Source of the DNA: UBA6182 sp964479585
GTDB taxonomy: Bacteria > Bacillota_I > Bacilli_A > Erysipelotrichales > Erysipelotrichaceae
Assembly: GCA_964479585.1 (NCBI GenBank)
Contig: CAYZMP010000004.1
Span: 7,481-71,480, forward strand
Reading direction: 5' to 3'
Length of the DNA: 64,000 nucleotides
Every line of letters starts with the position of its first letter. The stretch's first letter is position 1. Below, piece by piece: positions 45,782 to 55,380 of this stretch. The notes beneath the pieces are model-generated. The model had not been told where the DNA came from. It searched no databases and worked only from the letters and a program-made list of their open reading frames with translations. The position numbers and the translations under genes are program-made.

Positions 45782-46972
45782 CTACCTAATCACTTCCCTA
45801 ATTTTATCAAGTGCAAAGTCTAGTTCTTCTTTTGTTATTACTAACGGTGGAGCAAAACGAATCGTGTTTGCTTTTGTATCTTTACAAAGCACTCCTTCTT
45901 TTGCTAGTGCTTCACAAATAGGTCTTGCAACCTGGTTGAGTTCTAAACCAATAAACAAACCTTTTCCTCGAATATCTTGAATCATAAGACTGTCAATCTT
46001 GCTTAGCTCATCTTTGAAATATTCACCTAATACACGTGAATTTTCAACTAGTTGTTCTTCTTCAAGTACCTCTAAAGCAGCTATAGCACATGCTGCACCA
46101 AGAGGATTTCCACCAAAAGTAGATCCATGAGAACCAGGGTTAAAGACACCTAATATCTCTTTGTTTGCGGCTACAGCGGAGATAGGATAAACTCCTCCTC
46201 CAAGTGCCTTTCCTAAGATATAAACATCAGGAACAACACCTTCCCAATCACATGCAAAATTTTTCCCTGTTCTACCAAGTCCTGTTTGGATTTCATCCGC
46301 AATAAACAATACATTGTTGTCTTTACAAATTTGATACGCTTCTTTAAGGAATCCTTCCGATGGGATATTAATTCCAGCCTCACCTTGAATAGGCTCCATT
46401 AAAAAAGCTGCTGTTTTTTCATTAATTGCTTCTTTAAGTGCTTTAACATCACCATAAGGAACAGTTGTAAACCCTGGAGTATAGGGACCAAAAGCACGTC
46501 TTGCGTTTTCATCATTAGAAAAAGAAATAATAGTGGTAGTGCGACCATGGAAATTATTATGACAAACTATAATTTCTGATGTATTTTCAGCTATCCCTTT
46601 AACATCACTTGCCCAACGTCTTGAGGCTTTAATTGCAGTTTCTACAGCTTCAGCCCCAGTATTCATGGGTAATATTAAATCTTTCTTTGTAAACTCTGCT
46701 AGTTTTTTATAAAACTGAGGCAATATATTGTTTTCAAATGCACGAGAAGTTAACGTAACTTTATCTGCCTGATCTTTAAGTGCTTGGATAATCTTTGGGT
46801 GTCTATGACCATGATTCATTGCTGAATATGCAGCAAGCATATCCATGTAGCGATTACCTTCAGGATCTTCTACCCAAACACCTTCTGCTTGTGATATAAC
46901 AATAGGCAAAGGTTTGTAGTTCTTTGCCCCATATTTTTCATTAAGTTCTAATAACTGTTTACTATTTAGCAT
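45782..46972 (-). CDS. rocD: Ornithine--oxo-acid aminotransferase
   Basis: Transfers the delta-amino group of ornithine to 2-oxoglutarate, giving glutamate semialdehyde. 396 aa, the usual RocD length. Class III aminotransferase motifs: MNTGAEAVETAIK near 104, FIADEIQTGLGRTG near 215 and the PLP Lys in ILGKALGGG near 252. AAGGTGA lies 5 nt before the ATG. It stands alone with its own promoter and a candidate attenuator in the leader. Other delta- or gamma-aminotransferases are less likely given the NHGHRHP and FHGRT segments. Confidence 0.93.
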   Translation of the reverse strand: MLNSKQLLELNEKYGAKNYKPLPIVISQAEGVWVEDPEGNRYMDMLAAYSAMNHGHRHPKIIQALKDQADKVTLTSRAFENNILPQFYKKLAEFTKKDLILPMNTGAEAVETAIKASRRWASDVKGIAENTSEIIVCHNNFHGRTTTIISFSNDENARRAFGPYTPGFTTVPYGDVKALKEAINEKTAAFLMEPIQGEAGINIPSEGFLKEAYQICKDNNVLFIADEIQTGLGRTGKNFACDWEGVVPDVYILGKALGGGVYPISAVAANKEILGVFNPGSHGSTFGGNPLGAACAIAALEVLEEEQLVENSRVLGEYFKDELSKIDSLMIQDIRGKGLFIGLELNQVARPICEALAKEGVLCKDTKANTIRFAPPLVITKEELDFALDKIREVIR

Positions 46973-47031
46973 TGGTTCACCTTACTTACTTTCTTTGATT
47001 TGAAACTTCATATTGTTAGTCACTTGACTAC

Positions 47032-47064
47032 AAAAAAACAGCATAGAGTACTTTCTCTGTTTTT
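47032..47064 (-). terminator. Terminator-like hairpin in the rocD leader (candidate attenuator)
   Basis: Minus strand: stem AAAAACAG / CTGTTTTT with an inner AGAG / CTCT pair and a 3-nt bulge, ending in seven T, placed between the promoter and the rocD start. Upstream GTCACT (about 47102-47107) is complementary to AGTGAC just downstream of the hairpin (about 47019-47024), which could form an alternative fold. Confidence 0.5.
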
Positions 47065-47115
47065 GTTTATTTGAGTATAATAACCCACTAAATCTGACAC
47101 AGTGACGTGAATAAA

Positions 47116-47144
47116 TTATAGCATGATGAACGATGTTATGTAAG
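47116..47144 (-). promoter_or_regulatory. Promoter of rocD
   Basis: TTACAT (47144-47139) and extended TGCTATAAT (-10 at 47121-47116), 17 bp apart on the minus strand. It gives a leader of about 137 nt. The remaining part of the 333-bp gap up to the DeoR-type gene shows no supported gene. Confidence 0.65.
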
Positions 47145-47305
47145 TCAAAAATATATGTCAAAAGTATATGATGACCCGCATGAAAGTGAAAAATTAGCAT
47201 ACTCTCAAGTAGAGAATAGTTTAATTTTTACACTCATATTAATTATCTAAACATTGCAAAATAGATTTAAGTTTATGTGTTCGTATAAGCTACATTTTTA
47301 ATCCG

Positions 47306-48076
47306 TTATACTTTAACCACTTCAATCTCAACACCAGCTTCTCGATACTCTTCAACTAAATGTTGATTGTTTTTACTATCTGTAATCAGTAGATCCACCT
47401 GCTCCTTTTTAGCAAAGGTACCTGTTGAGTTTTGACCAAGTTTTGTAGAATCTATAAGACCAATTACTTTTTCAGATCGTTTTAACATTATCTTCTTTAA
47501 CTCTACTTCATAAAAATTAAAATCTGTTATACCTGAATGCAAGTTAAACCCATGACCTGAGAAAAATGCCACATCAATATTAATATGACTTAGCATTTCT
47601 TCCGCTAAGACACCCTCAATTGATCCAGATCCTTTTGTGACAATACCACCAACTACAATGACTGTTACATTAGGCATTTCTTTTAGTGCTTGTAGCGTAT
47701 AAATACCATTTGTTACAACAGTTAACCTTCTAAAAGAGGAAAGCCTTTCAGCAAGTGCCAAACATGTCGTAGACGCATCCAAAGCAATAGCAGAATCATG
47801 ATTAATGTATTTCAAAGCTTGGTCTGCAATTGCATTTTTAAGTTCCATGTTCACTTGCTCTCTAAAATGAAAATTAGTGTAATTAAACGGTTTTTGCTCA
47901 AACAAAATAGCTCCACCATACGTCTTTTTTAAAAGCTGTTTTGCTTCTAAATGCGTTAAATCATTCCTCACAGTAGCAGGAGATACATTTAACTCATCTA
48001 TTAAATCATTAGTTAGGACACTTCCATTTTTTTCAAGTTGTTTTAGAATATACTCATATCGTTGATTGGCTAGCAT
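47306..48076 (-). CDS. DeoR/GlpR-family transcriptional regulator
   Basis: 256 aa. A DeoR winged helix (YEYILKQLEKNGSV, then VSPATVRNDLTHLEAK) is followed by a sugar-phosphate-binding domain (DASTTCLALAERL near 96, VVGGIVTKGSGSIEG near 125). Start set at 48076 (MLANQRYEYIL) behind AGAAGGTG; the longer frame adds 20 hydrophobic residues without a ribosome site. As last gene of the glycerol operon it probably responds to a glycolytic or glycerol phosphate and represses the operon. Confidence 0.9.
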   Translation of the reverse strand: MLANQRYEYILKQLEKNGSVLTNDLIDELNVSPATVRNDLTHLEAKQLLKKTYGGAILFEQKPFNYTNFHFREQVNMELKNAIADQALKYINHDSAIALDASTTCLALAERLSSFRRLTVVTNGIYTLQALKEMPNVTVIVVGGIVTKGSGSIEGVLAEEMLSHINIDVAFFSGHGFNLHSGITDFNFYEVELKKIMLKRSEKVIGLIDSTKLGQNSTGTFAKKEQVDLLITDSKNNQHLVEEYREAGVEIEVVKV

Positions 48077-48162
48077 ATTTTTCACCTTCTTGTGATTATT
48101 ATACAGAAAAAAATAATAAAAGAACAATAAATACACAATGTTTCTTTATTGTTCTTTGTTAT

Positions 48163-48534
48163 TTAAATATCTTTAACGTTCATGTCACGTGTCGCAATGA
48201 TATCAATGTTTAAACCAAGAATGTTTTTAACTACAACATCTCCACATTCAACTGGCGCTTTGACTAAGACATGTTTTAATTCTCTCATAATATTAAACAT
48301 CTCTTGTTTTGGCACTTCCATCGATGATTTAATTGGTAATCGATGATGAATTGCATTTTCAATAGCTATGGTAGCTGTTAGAAATCGAGTTGGATTAGTA
48401 AGTTCCTTTTGAGCATAGATTGGACCTCGTTTGCACTTGTGATTGCTTACTTGTATATCTTTTGTCTTGTCATCAATATCCACAAGTAATCGACAACCTT
48501 GTGGACACACAATGCATGTCATCTCTTTTCTCAT
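48163..48534 (-). CDS. DUF1667 protein, partner of the glycerol-3-phosphate oxidoreductases
   Basis: 123 aa. Four cysteines near the N-terminus (Cys7, Cys10, Cys14 in CIVCPQGC, and one in NHKCKRG near 33) look like a metal or Fe-S site. DUF1667 proteins commonly lie next to this pair of flavoproteins in Firmicutes and clostridia; their exact role in electron transfer is not established. The start overlaps the previous stop by one base. Confidence 0.88.
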   Translation of the reverse strand: MRKEMTCIVCPQGCRLLVDIDDKTKDIQVSNHKCKRGPIYAQKELTNPTRFLTATIAIENAIHHRLPIKSSMEVPKQEMFNIMRELKHVLVKAPVECGDVVVKNILGLNIDIIATRDMNVKDI

Positions 48535-49802
48535 TATGCCACCTCACTTTCAATCAAACGAAGGGTAATATGATTAATGGGTACAGATAAGTCTTTTCGT
48601 GTAATGCGAATCTTCTCCATTTCCCCTGGAGCCATGTTTAATCGAGGTATTTTCTTAATAATCTCGCCTCGTTCATCTTCAAGCAATACAGTGGCTTTTT
48701 TGATGACTTTTTTGACTCGATACATAATGTCAATCGTATCTAGCGAAGTGTTTTGATGAACATATTGAGGAACACAATAGCTGATTAAACCTTGAGGCTC
48801 AACTTGAACAACTTGTGTTTTGGCCATGCTTTTCGTTAAGTACTCAGCTACGCTTTTACCTGCTTTTTCAGCTTCCATTGAAACATAGTCAACTAAGTCA
48901 TGAATATGAACAACATTACCGCAAGCAAAGACACCTGCAACACTTGTTTCCATGTATTCATTGACGATCGGACCTTTCGTAGCAGGATCAATGTCTAATT
49001 GTATCGTCTTGGATAATTCATTTTCTGGAATTAAACCCACTGATAAAAGTAGTGTATCGCATGCCACATATTCTTGTGTACCTTCAATAACACGTTTATC
49101 TTTATCCACTTTAGCAATCGAAACACCTTCTAAACGATGGTTACCATGAATTTCAATCACAGTGTGCGATAAAAACAATGGAATATTATAATCATCTAAA
49201 CATTGAACAATATTACGAGTTAGTCCATTGGAGTGTGGTTCAATTTCCACGACTCTTAGTACTTTTGCACCAACAAGGGACATCCTTCTTGCCATGATTA
49301 ACCCAATATCACCAGATCCTAAAATAACAACTTTTTTACCAACCATCTTACCTTCAATGTTTATGTATCGTTGTGCTGTTCCTGCAGTAAGTACACCTGA
49401 AGGTCTACTGCCTGGTATTTGAATCATAAAGCGAGTACGTTCACGAGCACCCATCGCAAGAATGATGGTTTTAGTGTGAATGTGTTGATAACCATGTTGT
49501 TTTGATACTGCAATAATTTCATGATAATCATCACTTTGAATCATTTCTAATACCATCGTGTTTAACTGATACGTTATTTTATGGTCCTTTACAAGATCAA
49601 TAAACTTTTGAGCATATTCTGGACCAGTTAATTCCTCGTTAAATCGATGTAAACCAAATCCATTATGAATGCATTGATTTAAAATACCTCCCAATTCAAC
49701 ATCTCTTTCAAGAACGAGAATGTTTTTCACTCCTTGATCGTATGCACTAACCGCTGCAGAAAGACCTGCAGGACCTGCACCAATGATGACACAATCAAAC
49801 AT
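48534..49802 (-). CDS. FAD/NAD(P)-dependent oxidoreductase of the glycerol-3-phosphate operon
   Basis: 422 aa. FAD-binding GAGPAGLSAA at the N-terminus, a second dinucleotide fold (GSGDIGLIMARR near 160) and a C-terminal FAD motif (VAGVFACGNVVHIHDLVDYV near 290). No CxxC redox pair is seen; a single Cys lies in NQCIHNGFG. It probably takes electrons from the neighbouring glycerol-3-phosphate dehydrogenase-like protein. TAATG overlaps couple it to both neighbours. Confidence 0.88.
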   Translation of the reverse strand: MFDCVIIGAGPAGLSAAVSAYDQGVKNILVLERDVELGGILNQCIHNGFGLHRFNEELTGPEYAQKFIDLVKDHKITYQLNTMVLEMIQSDDYHEIIAVSKQHGYQHIHTKTIILAMGARERTRFMIQIPGSRPSGVLTAGTAQRYINIEGKMVGKKVVILGSGDIGLIMARRMSLVGAKVLRVVEIEPHSNGLTRNIVQCLDDYNIPLFLSHTVIEIHGNHRLEGVSIAKVDKDKRVIEGTQEYVACDTLLLSVGLIPENELSKTIQLDIDPATKGPIVNEYMETSVAGVFACGNVVHIHDLVDYVSMEAEKAGKSVAEYLTKSMAKTQVVQVEPQGLISYCVPQYVHQNTSLDTIDIMYRVKKVIKKATVLLEDERGEIIKKIPRLNMAPGEMEKIRITRKDLSVPINHITLRLIESEVA

Positions 49803-51244
49803 TACTCCACCTCCTGATCAATCAATACTAAACTGTTTTCTTCTTCTAATAGAATTTTTTCATAAGGTATACCCAATTCGCGAGCAAGGATATCCATGAT
49901 TTTTGGTTGACAAAAACCCCCTTGACATCGTCCCATTCCAGCACGTGTGCGTCGTTTTACACCATCAAGTGTCCTTGCTCCACAAGGACGATGAATGGCA
50001 TCTAAAATTTCTGCTTCACTAACCACTTCGCAACGACATAAGATATTTCCATAGTTTGCATCTTTTTCAATTAATCGTTGTTTTTCTTGATTGCTTGCTT
50101 CTGAAAAATCGACGATCCTTTTACGATAGGGATTAAATGTTTCTTTTAATGTTAGCGTTTGTTTTTGTTTTAGTAAATCAACAACATACATTGCCACAGC
50201 AGGTGCTGCAGCTACTCCTGGTGATTGAATTCCAATGCAATTATAAAATCCTTCTGCAATGTTTGACTCTTCAATAACAAAATCATTATTCGAATGTATT
50301 TCTACTGGTCGTAATCCATTAAACACACGAATAATGTGTTCTCGTTTTAAATTAGGTACCATTTTTTGTGCTGAATTAAATAAATCGTTTACTTCTTCTT
50401 TGCTAAACTTTTTATATTCCTTATCGTCTTGCATAATTGCCGTTGAGCCTACAATGATGTTTCCAGCACACGCAGGAATCGTCGCCATGCCTTTGGTGTC
50501 TTTTCTTGGCACTGGAAATAAGGAAGCATTGAGTTGTATCCCGACAGCTTTTTCAATAATTAACAATGCCCCATGACGTTGTGTGATTTTGTAATTGTGA
50601 TCATTCACTAGCTTAGCCACTTCATCTCCAAACACACCTGAAGCATTAATTATGCTTCGACTAAAAAACTCACCTTGCTTACTTATTACACGATATCCAT
50701 TTTCTTCTTTGTAAATGGCAGTAACTTTTGCATCAACAAATACTTGCGACCCATTTTCAATTGCATTTTCAACACAAGCAATCGCAACCTCATAAGGATC
50801 GGTAATCCCAGCACTAGGAGCATACAACGCACAAATCGCCTCTGGATTAATATTTGGTTCTATAGAAAATAGCTCATCTTTTTCAATAATCCTTAATCCC
50901 GGAACATTGTTTTTCAAGCCATTGGTTAGTAATTCTTCAATTGTCTTTCGATCTTCTTCGTTAAACGCTACCGTTAACGTTGGTTTTGGTTGATAAGCAA
51001 ATTCTAGTTGCTTTGCTAACTCAGGATACATTAGTGCACCCTTTACATTCAATACTGCCTTTAAAGAACCATGGTGAGCGTCGTACCCTGAATGTACGAC
51101 GCCACCATTTCCTTTTGTTATTCCTGATCCAATATCATTATTTGCTTCAAGCAGTACTGATGACAGTTGATATTTAGAAAGCTCACGTAGGATGCTTGCC
51201 CCTGTGATGCCACCGCCAATAACAAGTACATCAGTCTTAATCAT
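49802..51244 (-). CDS. Glycerol-3-phosphate dehydrogenase-like FAD oxidoreductase with C-terminal BFD-type [2Fe-2S] domain (GlpA-like)
   Basis: 480 aa. The N-terminal DAO domain starts with IGGGITGASILREL; KGNGGVVHSGYDA near 45 and SPGVAAAPAVA near 345 are typical of GlpA-like proteins. The C-terminus (about 395-465) holds a BFD-like [2Fe-2S] domain with CRCEVV, CGARTLDGVKRRTRAGMG and CQGGFC. It oxidises glycerol 3-phosphate to dihydroxyacetone phosphate after GlpK. It lies 8 bp after glpK. 2-Hydroxyglutarate oxidase is an alternative family name, but the context favours glycerol 3-phosphate. Confidence 0.88.
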   Translation of the reverse strand: MIKTDVLVIGGGITGASILRELSKYQLSSVLLEANNDIGSGITKGNGGVVHSGYDAHHGSLKAVLNVKGALMYPELAKQLEFAYQPKPTLTVAFNEEDRKTIEELLTNGLKNNVPGLRIIEKDELFSIEPNINPEAICALYAPSAGITDPYEVAIACVENAIENGSQVFVDAKVTAIYKEENGYRVISKQGEFFSRSIINASGVFGDEVAKLVNDHNYKITQRHGALLIIEKAVGIQLNASLFPVPRKDTKGMATIPACAGNIIVGSTAIMQDDKEYKKFSKEEVNDLFNSAQKMVPNLKREHIIRVFNGLRPVEIHSNNDFVIEESNIAEGFYNCIGIQSPGVAAAPAVAMYVVDLLKQKQTLTLKETFNPYRKRIVDFSEASNQEKQRLIEKDANYGNILCRCEVVSEAEILDAIHRPCGARTLDGVKRRTRAGMGRCQGGFCQPKIMDILARELGIPYEKILLEEENSLVLIDQEVE

Positions 51245-51252
51245 AATCTCTC

Positions 51253-52764
51253 CTAACTCTTATCGTTTGTTGATTTGGAAGTATCTAACCAACCTTTTGC
51301 AAATTTTACAGCGCGTTTCCAACCTGCGTATAATTCTTCACGTTTTGCTTCATCCATATGTGGATAGAAACGTTGATCTACTTTCCAAATTTCTTTTAAT
51401 TCTTCTTTGCTACTCCAAACACCTACTCCTAATCCTGCCATGTAAGCAGCACCAAGTGATGTTGTTTCAATATCTTGTGGTCTTTCGACAACACAATTTA
51501 AGATATCAGCTTGAAATTGCATTAAATAATCATTTACAGTTGCACCACCATCAACCTTCAATACATTCAATTTCACTCCTGATTCACGTTCCATTTCGTC
51601 AAGTAAATCACGTGTTTGATATGCTATAGATTCCAATGTAGCTCGTGCAATATGTGCTTCATTGACCCCAGCAGTTAAACCGATGATCATACCACGAGCA
51701 TCCATATCCCAATGAGGTGCAGCTAAACCACTAAATGCAGGAACAAAGTAAACCCCTAAAGTATCTTCAACCGATTTGGCTAATTCTTCTGTTTGTGATG
51801 AAGACTTAACAATCTTAATACCATCACGTAACCATTGAACAGCACTACCTGTTGTTAGGATACTTGCTCCCATACAATAAGAAATTTCATTATCCATATG
51901 CCACGCTAAAGACAATAATCCTTTTTCAGAATGAATTGGTTCATTACCAATATACATCATCGGAACATTGGATGTTCCATATGTATTTTTAGCATCCCCT
52001 GGTTCAAAACATACTTGGCCAAACAAAGCAGCATGTTGATCACCAGCTACACCAGCAATCTTAATTGGAGCACCAAACAATCCAGGATCACACTCACCAA
52101 ATAAGCCAACAGAAGACTTAACTTCTGGGAAAATGTTTTTAGGAACATCTAAAAATTCAATCAACTCTTCGTCCCAAACACCTTCTTTAACATTAAACAA
52201 CATAGTTCTTGATGCGTTAGAATAATCGGTAGCATGTACTCTTCCACCTGTTAAGTTCCAAATCAACCAAGTATCAACTGTACCAAACAATAATTCACCT
52301 TTTTCAGCTCTTTCTCTAACACCATCAACGTTGTCCATTATCCAACGAATCTTCGATGCTGAATAAGTCGCATCAATAACAAGCCCAGTTTTTGGATTTA
52401 CTAAATCTGCTCTTTGATCTGCCATTAATCCTTTACAAATGTCTGAAGTACGACGGCAACCCCAAACAATGGCATTAGTAACAGGAGTCCCTGTTTTCTT
52501 ATCCCAAATTACGGTAGTCTCACGTTGGTTTGTGATACCTAAAGCACTAATTTCATTTGCAGATATGTCTGCTTTTGAAATAGCTTGTTTGGCTGTGTTT
52601 AAAATACTTTGCCAAATATCCTCCGGTTTTTGTTCCCACCATCCTGCTTTTGGATAATACTGTTTAAACTCTTCTTGGACAAGCGCTAACTTGTCACCTT
52701 TTTCATTATAAATTGTTGATCTAGAACTCGTTGTTCCTTGATCTAATACTAAAATATACGCCAT
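51253..52764 (-). CDS. glpK: Glycerol kinase
   Basis: 503 aa FGGY kinase that makes glycerol 3-phosphate. ILVLDQGTTSSR at the N-terminus, TNQRETTVIWDKKTG near 80, GVAGDQHAALFGQ near 240 and the C-terminal KVDGGATVNDYLMQFQAD and GAAYMAGLG motifs are classic GlpK. First gene of the operon glpK, GlpA-like, flavoprotein, DUF1667, DeoR. No glycerol facilitator gene is present in the window. Confidence 0.97.
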   Translation of the reverse strand: MAYILVLDQGTTSSRSTIYNEKGDKLALVQEEFKQYYPKAGWWEQKPEDIWQSILNTAKQAISKADISANEISALGITNQRETTVIWDKKTGTPVTNAIVWGCRRTSDICKGLMADQRADLVNPKTGLVIDATYSASKIRWIMDNVDGVRERAEKGELLFGTVDTWLIWNLTGGRVHATDYSNASRTMLFNVKEGVWDEELIEFLDVPKNIFPEVKSSVGLFGECDPGLFGAPIKIAGVAGDQHAALFGQVCFEPGDAKNTYGTSNVPMMYIGNEPIHSEKGLLSLAWHMDNEISYCMGASILTTGSAVQWLRDGIKIVKSSSQTEELAKSVEDTLGVYFVPAFSGLAAPHWDMDARGMIIGLTAGVNEAHIARATLESIAYQTRDLLDEMERESGVKLNVLKVDGGATVNDYLMQFQADILNCVVERPQDIETTSLGAAYMAGLGVGVWSSKEELKEIWKVDQRFYPHMDEAKREELYAGWKRAVKFAKGWLDTSKSTNDKS

Positions 52765-52780
52765 AGTTTCTCTCCTTTCA

Positions 52781-52795
52781 CTGTAAGCGTTTACT
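52781..52795. promoter_or_regulatory. cre box of the glpK operon
   Basis: CTGTAAGCGTTTACT fits WTGNAANCGNWWNCA at all but the two outermost positions and lies just downstream of the glpK -10 box, where CcpA would block transcription. Confidence 0.75.
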
Positions 52796-52803
52796 ACGAC
52801 TCC

Positions 52804-52831
52804 ATTGTAGCATTTGCACTAGTAAAGTCAA
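52804..52831 (-). promoter_or_regulatory. Promoter of the glpK operon
   Basis: TTGACT (52831-52826) and TACAAT (52809-52804) with a 16-bp spacer and an extended TGC before the -10, minus strand, 40 bp upstream of glpK. Confidence 0.75.
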
Positions 52832-52907
52832 TTTCTTTTTGTTGTTTTTTGTTATTGTTTGTTAAATATTATTCTTTTACTATTGTTTGTTTGTTTATCT
52901 AATAAAA

Positions 52908-52930
52908 AAATCTAGTTTATCACTAGATTT
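52908..52930 (-). terminator. Terminator of the EIIC-like/TIM-barrel operon
   Basis: Stem AAATCTAGT / ACTAGATTT (9 bp), 5-nt loop, ending in seven T on the minus strand, 38 bp after the TIM-barrel gene. Confidence 0.85.
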
Positions 52931-52967
52931 CTTTTCTGCTATCAACATTTCTTTACTAACTTTATGT

Positions 52968-53804
52968 TTAGTCTAATAAAGTTTTAACAACTTTTGAAGC
53001 AGCTTCCATAACCATGTTGTCAATAGCTGTTCCAATAACAATAATATTAATTCCTAACTCTTTAAATCTTTTGAAGTTTGTTAAGTTAATCCCGCCTTCT
53101 GCTAAGGTTGGAACAGAAACACTAGAGACCAAAGCCTTAACTCTTTCTTCAATCACAGGATGAACTTCTCCAGCTTTAACACCTTCATAACTCATTCCTG
53201 TCATCAGTCCTATAAAATCAACACCTATTGTTTCCATTTCTTTTGCTACTCTAGCAACATCCTCAGGTGTTTCTGCTGGTACACCAAAGGTATGTAAATC
53301 ATCAGGATGACCAATGTAAGCGTCTACCAATAATCCATATTGATGAGCTTTTTCAACCCATTCTTTTAAATCCTCAATACTTGATTTGTGTGTGTGGAGT
53401 CCATCTGCACCTGATAGTGCAATCCTTTTAAAATCATCGTCACTTAACTCAACAGGCATTACTTCGGTAAATCCTCCTGGAACTCCAACAGTGATAAAGA
53501 TATCCTCACCAACAACATTCCTAACGCCTTTTGTTGATTCAAGCATTTGATCAAGTAATATTTCATGGCGCACCATTTCTGCATCATGCATGTTAGTAAC
53601 ACCCTTATATCCACGTGCTAATGCCAAAGCAGGATGATTTGGTTCTAACAACCTTGCCCCTGCATCAACTGCTGCTTTTGCTAATCTAGCATCATCACCA
53701 GTGATTCCTGTGCTTAACAGAGTTGTCCCATTGTGTTCTTTAATTGCATCAAGCACCTTAACACGTGCTTTCTCCATTTTTTGTTGCATATCATTTTTAA
53801 TCAT
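52968..53804 (-). CDS. TIM-barrel protein of unknown activity (aldolase/epimerase-like)
   Basis: 278 aa. The alternation of helices and strands and the phosphate-binding LAEGGINLTNF followed by VIGTAID near the C-terminus recall the HisA/NanE/RPE group of TIM barrels that bind phosphorylated sugars. Other marked segments are GITGDDARLAKAAVDAG, EPNHPALALARGYKG, VGVPGGFTEVMP and GADGLHTHK. I do not recognise a characterised family. The start ATG at 53804 overlaps the stop of the EIIC-like gene by 8 bp and has GAAGGAG in front, so it probably processes that transporter's product. Confidence 0.8.
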   Translation of the reverse strand: MIKNDMQQKMEKARVKVLDAIKEHNGTTLLSTGITGDDARLAKAAVDAGARLLEPNHPALALARGYKGVTNMHDAEMVRHEILLDQMLESTKGVRNVVGEDIFITVGVPGGFTEVMPVELSDDDFKRIALSGADGLHTHKSSIEDLKEWVEKAHQYGLLVDAYIGHPDDLHTFGVPAETPEDVARVAKEMETIGVDFIGLMTGMSYEGVKAGEVHPVIEERVKALVSSVSVPTLAEGGINLTNFKRFKELGINIIVIGTAIDNMVMEAASKVVKTLLD

Positions 53805-55353
53805 CAATTTTCTCCTTCGTAAACTTATTAGCTAATATCGTTAACCCCATTGCTATTAGCATTGAAACAATCATACTAGCTGCAAATCCAAAAGGACTAT
53901 TTGATAAACCTGGCGCTACTAAGGAAGGTACATATGCCGTTCCATACACACCCAACACACCTACAAGTAAACCACCGATTGCTGAAGCAAAAACAGCTGC
54001 TCCCATAACAAACTTATTAGAGAACATAAACGGATATGCAGCCTCTACAAATGTACCAAACCCAATATTAATTAAAAATCCTGGTACAGCAAGTGAGCGA
54101 TTTTCTTTTCTTCTTGGAGCCACAATATTCGCTAATGTTATTCCTGCCGAAACCATAACCAACCCAACCATGTCAACAGCTCCTAAAAAGCTCATTCCAG
54201 TTGTTTCCATTTCAAGAAGTACAATTGGTAATATGGCAGCATGATACACACCACCCATGATTGCAGGCCAAATCAATGCTCCAGCAACCAAACCTGCAAG
54301 CGCAGGACTTAGATTAAGTGCACTTTCAATTAAGTTACGAATTCCATCTCCAGCCATCAACGCTATTGGAGCAATTAAGAAATAAACAACCAAACCCGCA
54401 AACAAACCAGATAAACCACCAGCAATTATGTTTGCTGTTGTTCCAGGGATTTTCCATTCAAATGCTTTTTTAATCATAAAGGAAGCAAGAATACCTGCCA
54501 AGATACCACCGAGTATACCACCAATGATTCCTCCATTAACCGATAAAGCACCTGCAATAATACCAGCAACAATCCCAGTTTCATCCAATCCAGATACTTG
54601 CTTTGCTGCAATTGCCGCAACAACAACAGGCAATACAGAAATTAGCGCTGAGAAAATATCACCAAACATATCCAGTGCAGGAATCTTACTTATCGCCAAC
54701 ACCAATGCCATAGCGATAAAACCAGGCAATGAAGCTAACATAATCCCACGAACACTAATACGATCTTTTAGACTACCCTTATCTTCAACTCCTGATTGAG
54801 TTGAACCAATGATTGGTTTATACTTCAAACCAAACTCTTTGCTCAATGTAGTAATTGCTGAAATAGCACGAGTTCTGTTTGTTGTACCTGTAGTACCTGA
54901 TACAGCCAATACTTTTGCTCCTGTTGATTGAATATTGGCCATAGATGTTCCGCCAGTACCAACAATTGGTACACCTTTTTCTGCTGCTGCTGAAAAACTT
55001 GCTTTATTTGTTTTTTTAGGATCTGCACTCATTACTACAATTCCATCATAACTACCTTGTAAAATGTCTTTCGCTAGCTTTTTATCTTCTTCAATAGCCA
55101 TTTCATTTACTTTGTTTAATAGCTCTAAATCAGAAACAACAATTTCATTGTCACTGTACGAATACAATCGAGCTTCAGTATTCTCTTTAATATTATCCAT
55201 GGATACTGTAGCACCAACAAATACAATACTACCAACTTCAATACCTGCTGAACTTGCCTGAGTAATTATTTCTCCCAGTAATTTTTTTGGCTCTTTCCCG
55301 CCTGAGTTAAATAAATTACCACCAGAACTACCAATAATAGCAATTCTCTTCAT
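53797..55353 (-). CDS. PTS EIIC-like membrane protein with N-terminal Rossmann-like domain
   Basis: 518 aa. Residues 1-165 form a soluble alpha/beta domain with a glycine-rich GSSGGNLFNSGG loop at the start and GTGGTSMANI and GTTGTTNRTRA near 120-140. Residues about 175-515 hold 9 to 10 helices with glycine-rich repeats (GGIIGGILGGILAGI) and a PTS EIIC-like end (FGTFVEAAYPFMFSN). No EIIA or EIIB domain, phospho-Cys or phospho-His motif is fused or nearby. Start set at 55353 (MKRIAIIGSSGG) behind AAAGGAG; the frame is open 25 codons further up across the promoter. Confidence 0.8.
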   Translation of the reverse strand: MKRIAIIGSSGGNLFNSGGKEPKKLLGEIITQASSAGIEVGSIVFVGATVSMDNIKENTEARLYSYSDNEIVVSDLELLNKVNEMAIEEDKKLAKDILQGSYDGIVVMSADPKKTNKASFSAAAEKGVPIVGTGGTSMANIQSTGAKVLAVSGTTGTTNRTRAISAITTLSKEFGLKYKPIIGSTQSGVEDKGSLKDRISVRGIMLASLPGFIAMALVLAISKIPALDMFGDIFSALISVLPVVVAAIAAKQVSGLDETGIVAGIIAGALSVNGGIIGGILGGILAGILASFMIKKAFEWKIPGTTANIIAGGLSGLFAGLVVYFLIAPIALMAGDGIRNLIESALNLSPALAGLVAGALIWPAIMGGVYHAAILPIVLLEMETTGMSFLGAVDMVGLVMVSAGITLANIVAPRRKENRSLAVPGFLINIGFGTFVEAAYPFMFSNKFVMGAAVFASAIGGLLVGVLGVYGTAYVPSLVAPGLSNSPFGFAASMIVSMLIAMGLTILANKFTKEKIDD

Positions 55354-55380
55354 TTTGTTTTCTCCTTTTTTTATTTTTTT

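Noticed and set aside
46982..47200. 72-codon minus-strand frame upstream of rocD
   Set aside because: It runs across the rocD promoter and the leader hairpin, has no ribosome site and has an unlikely His/Ile-rich start; only its tail could be a leader peptide, without Arg or ornithine-related codon bias.
51192..51629. 145-codon plus-strand frame across the glpK/GlpA-like junction
   Set aside because: Antisense to two conserved genes; Leu/His-rich composition typical of a shadow frame.
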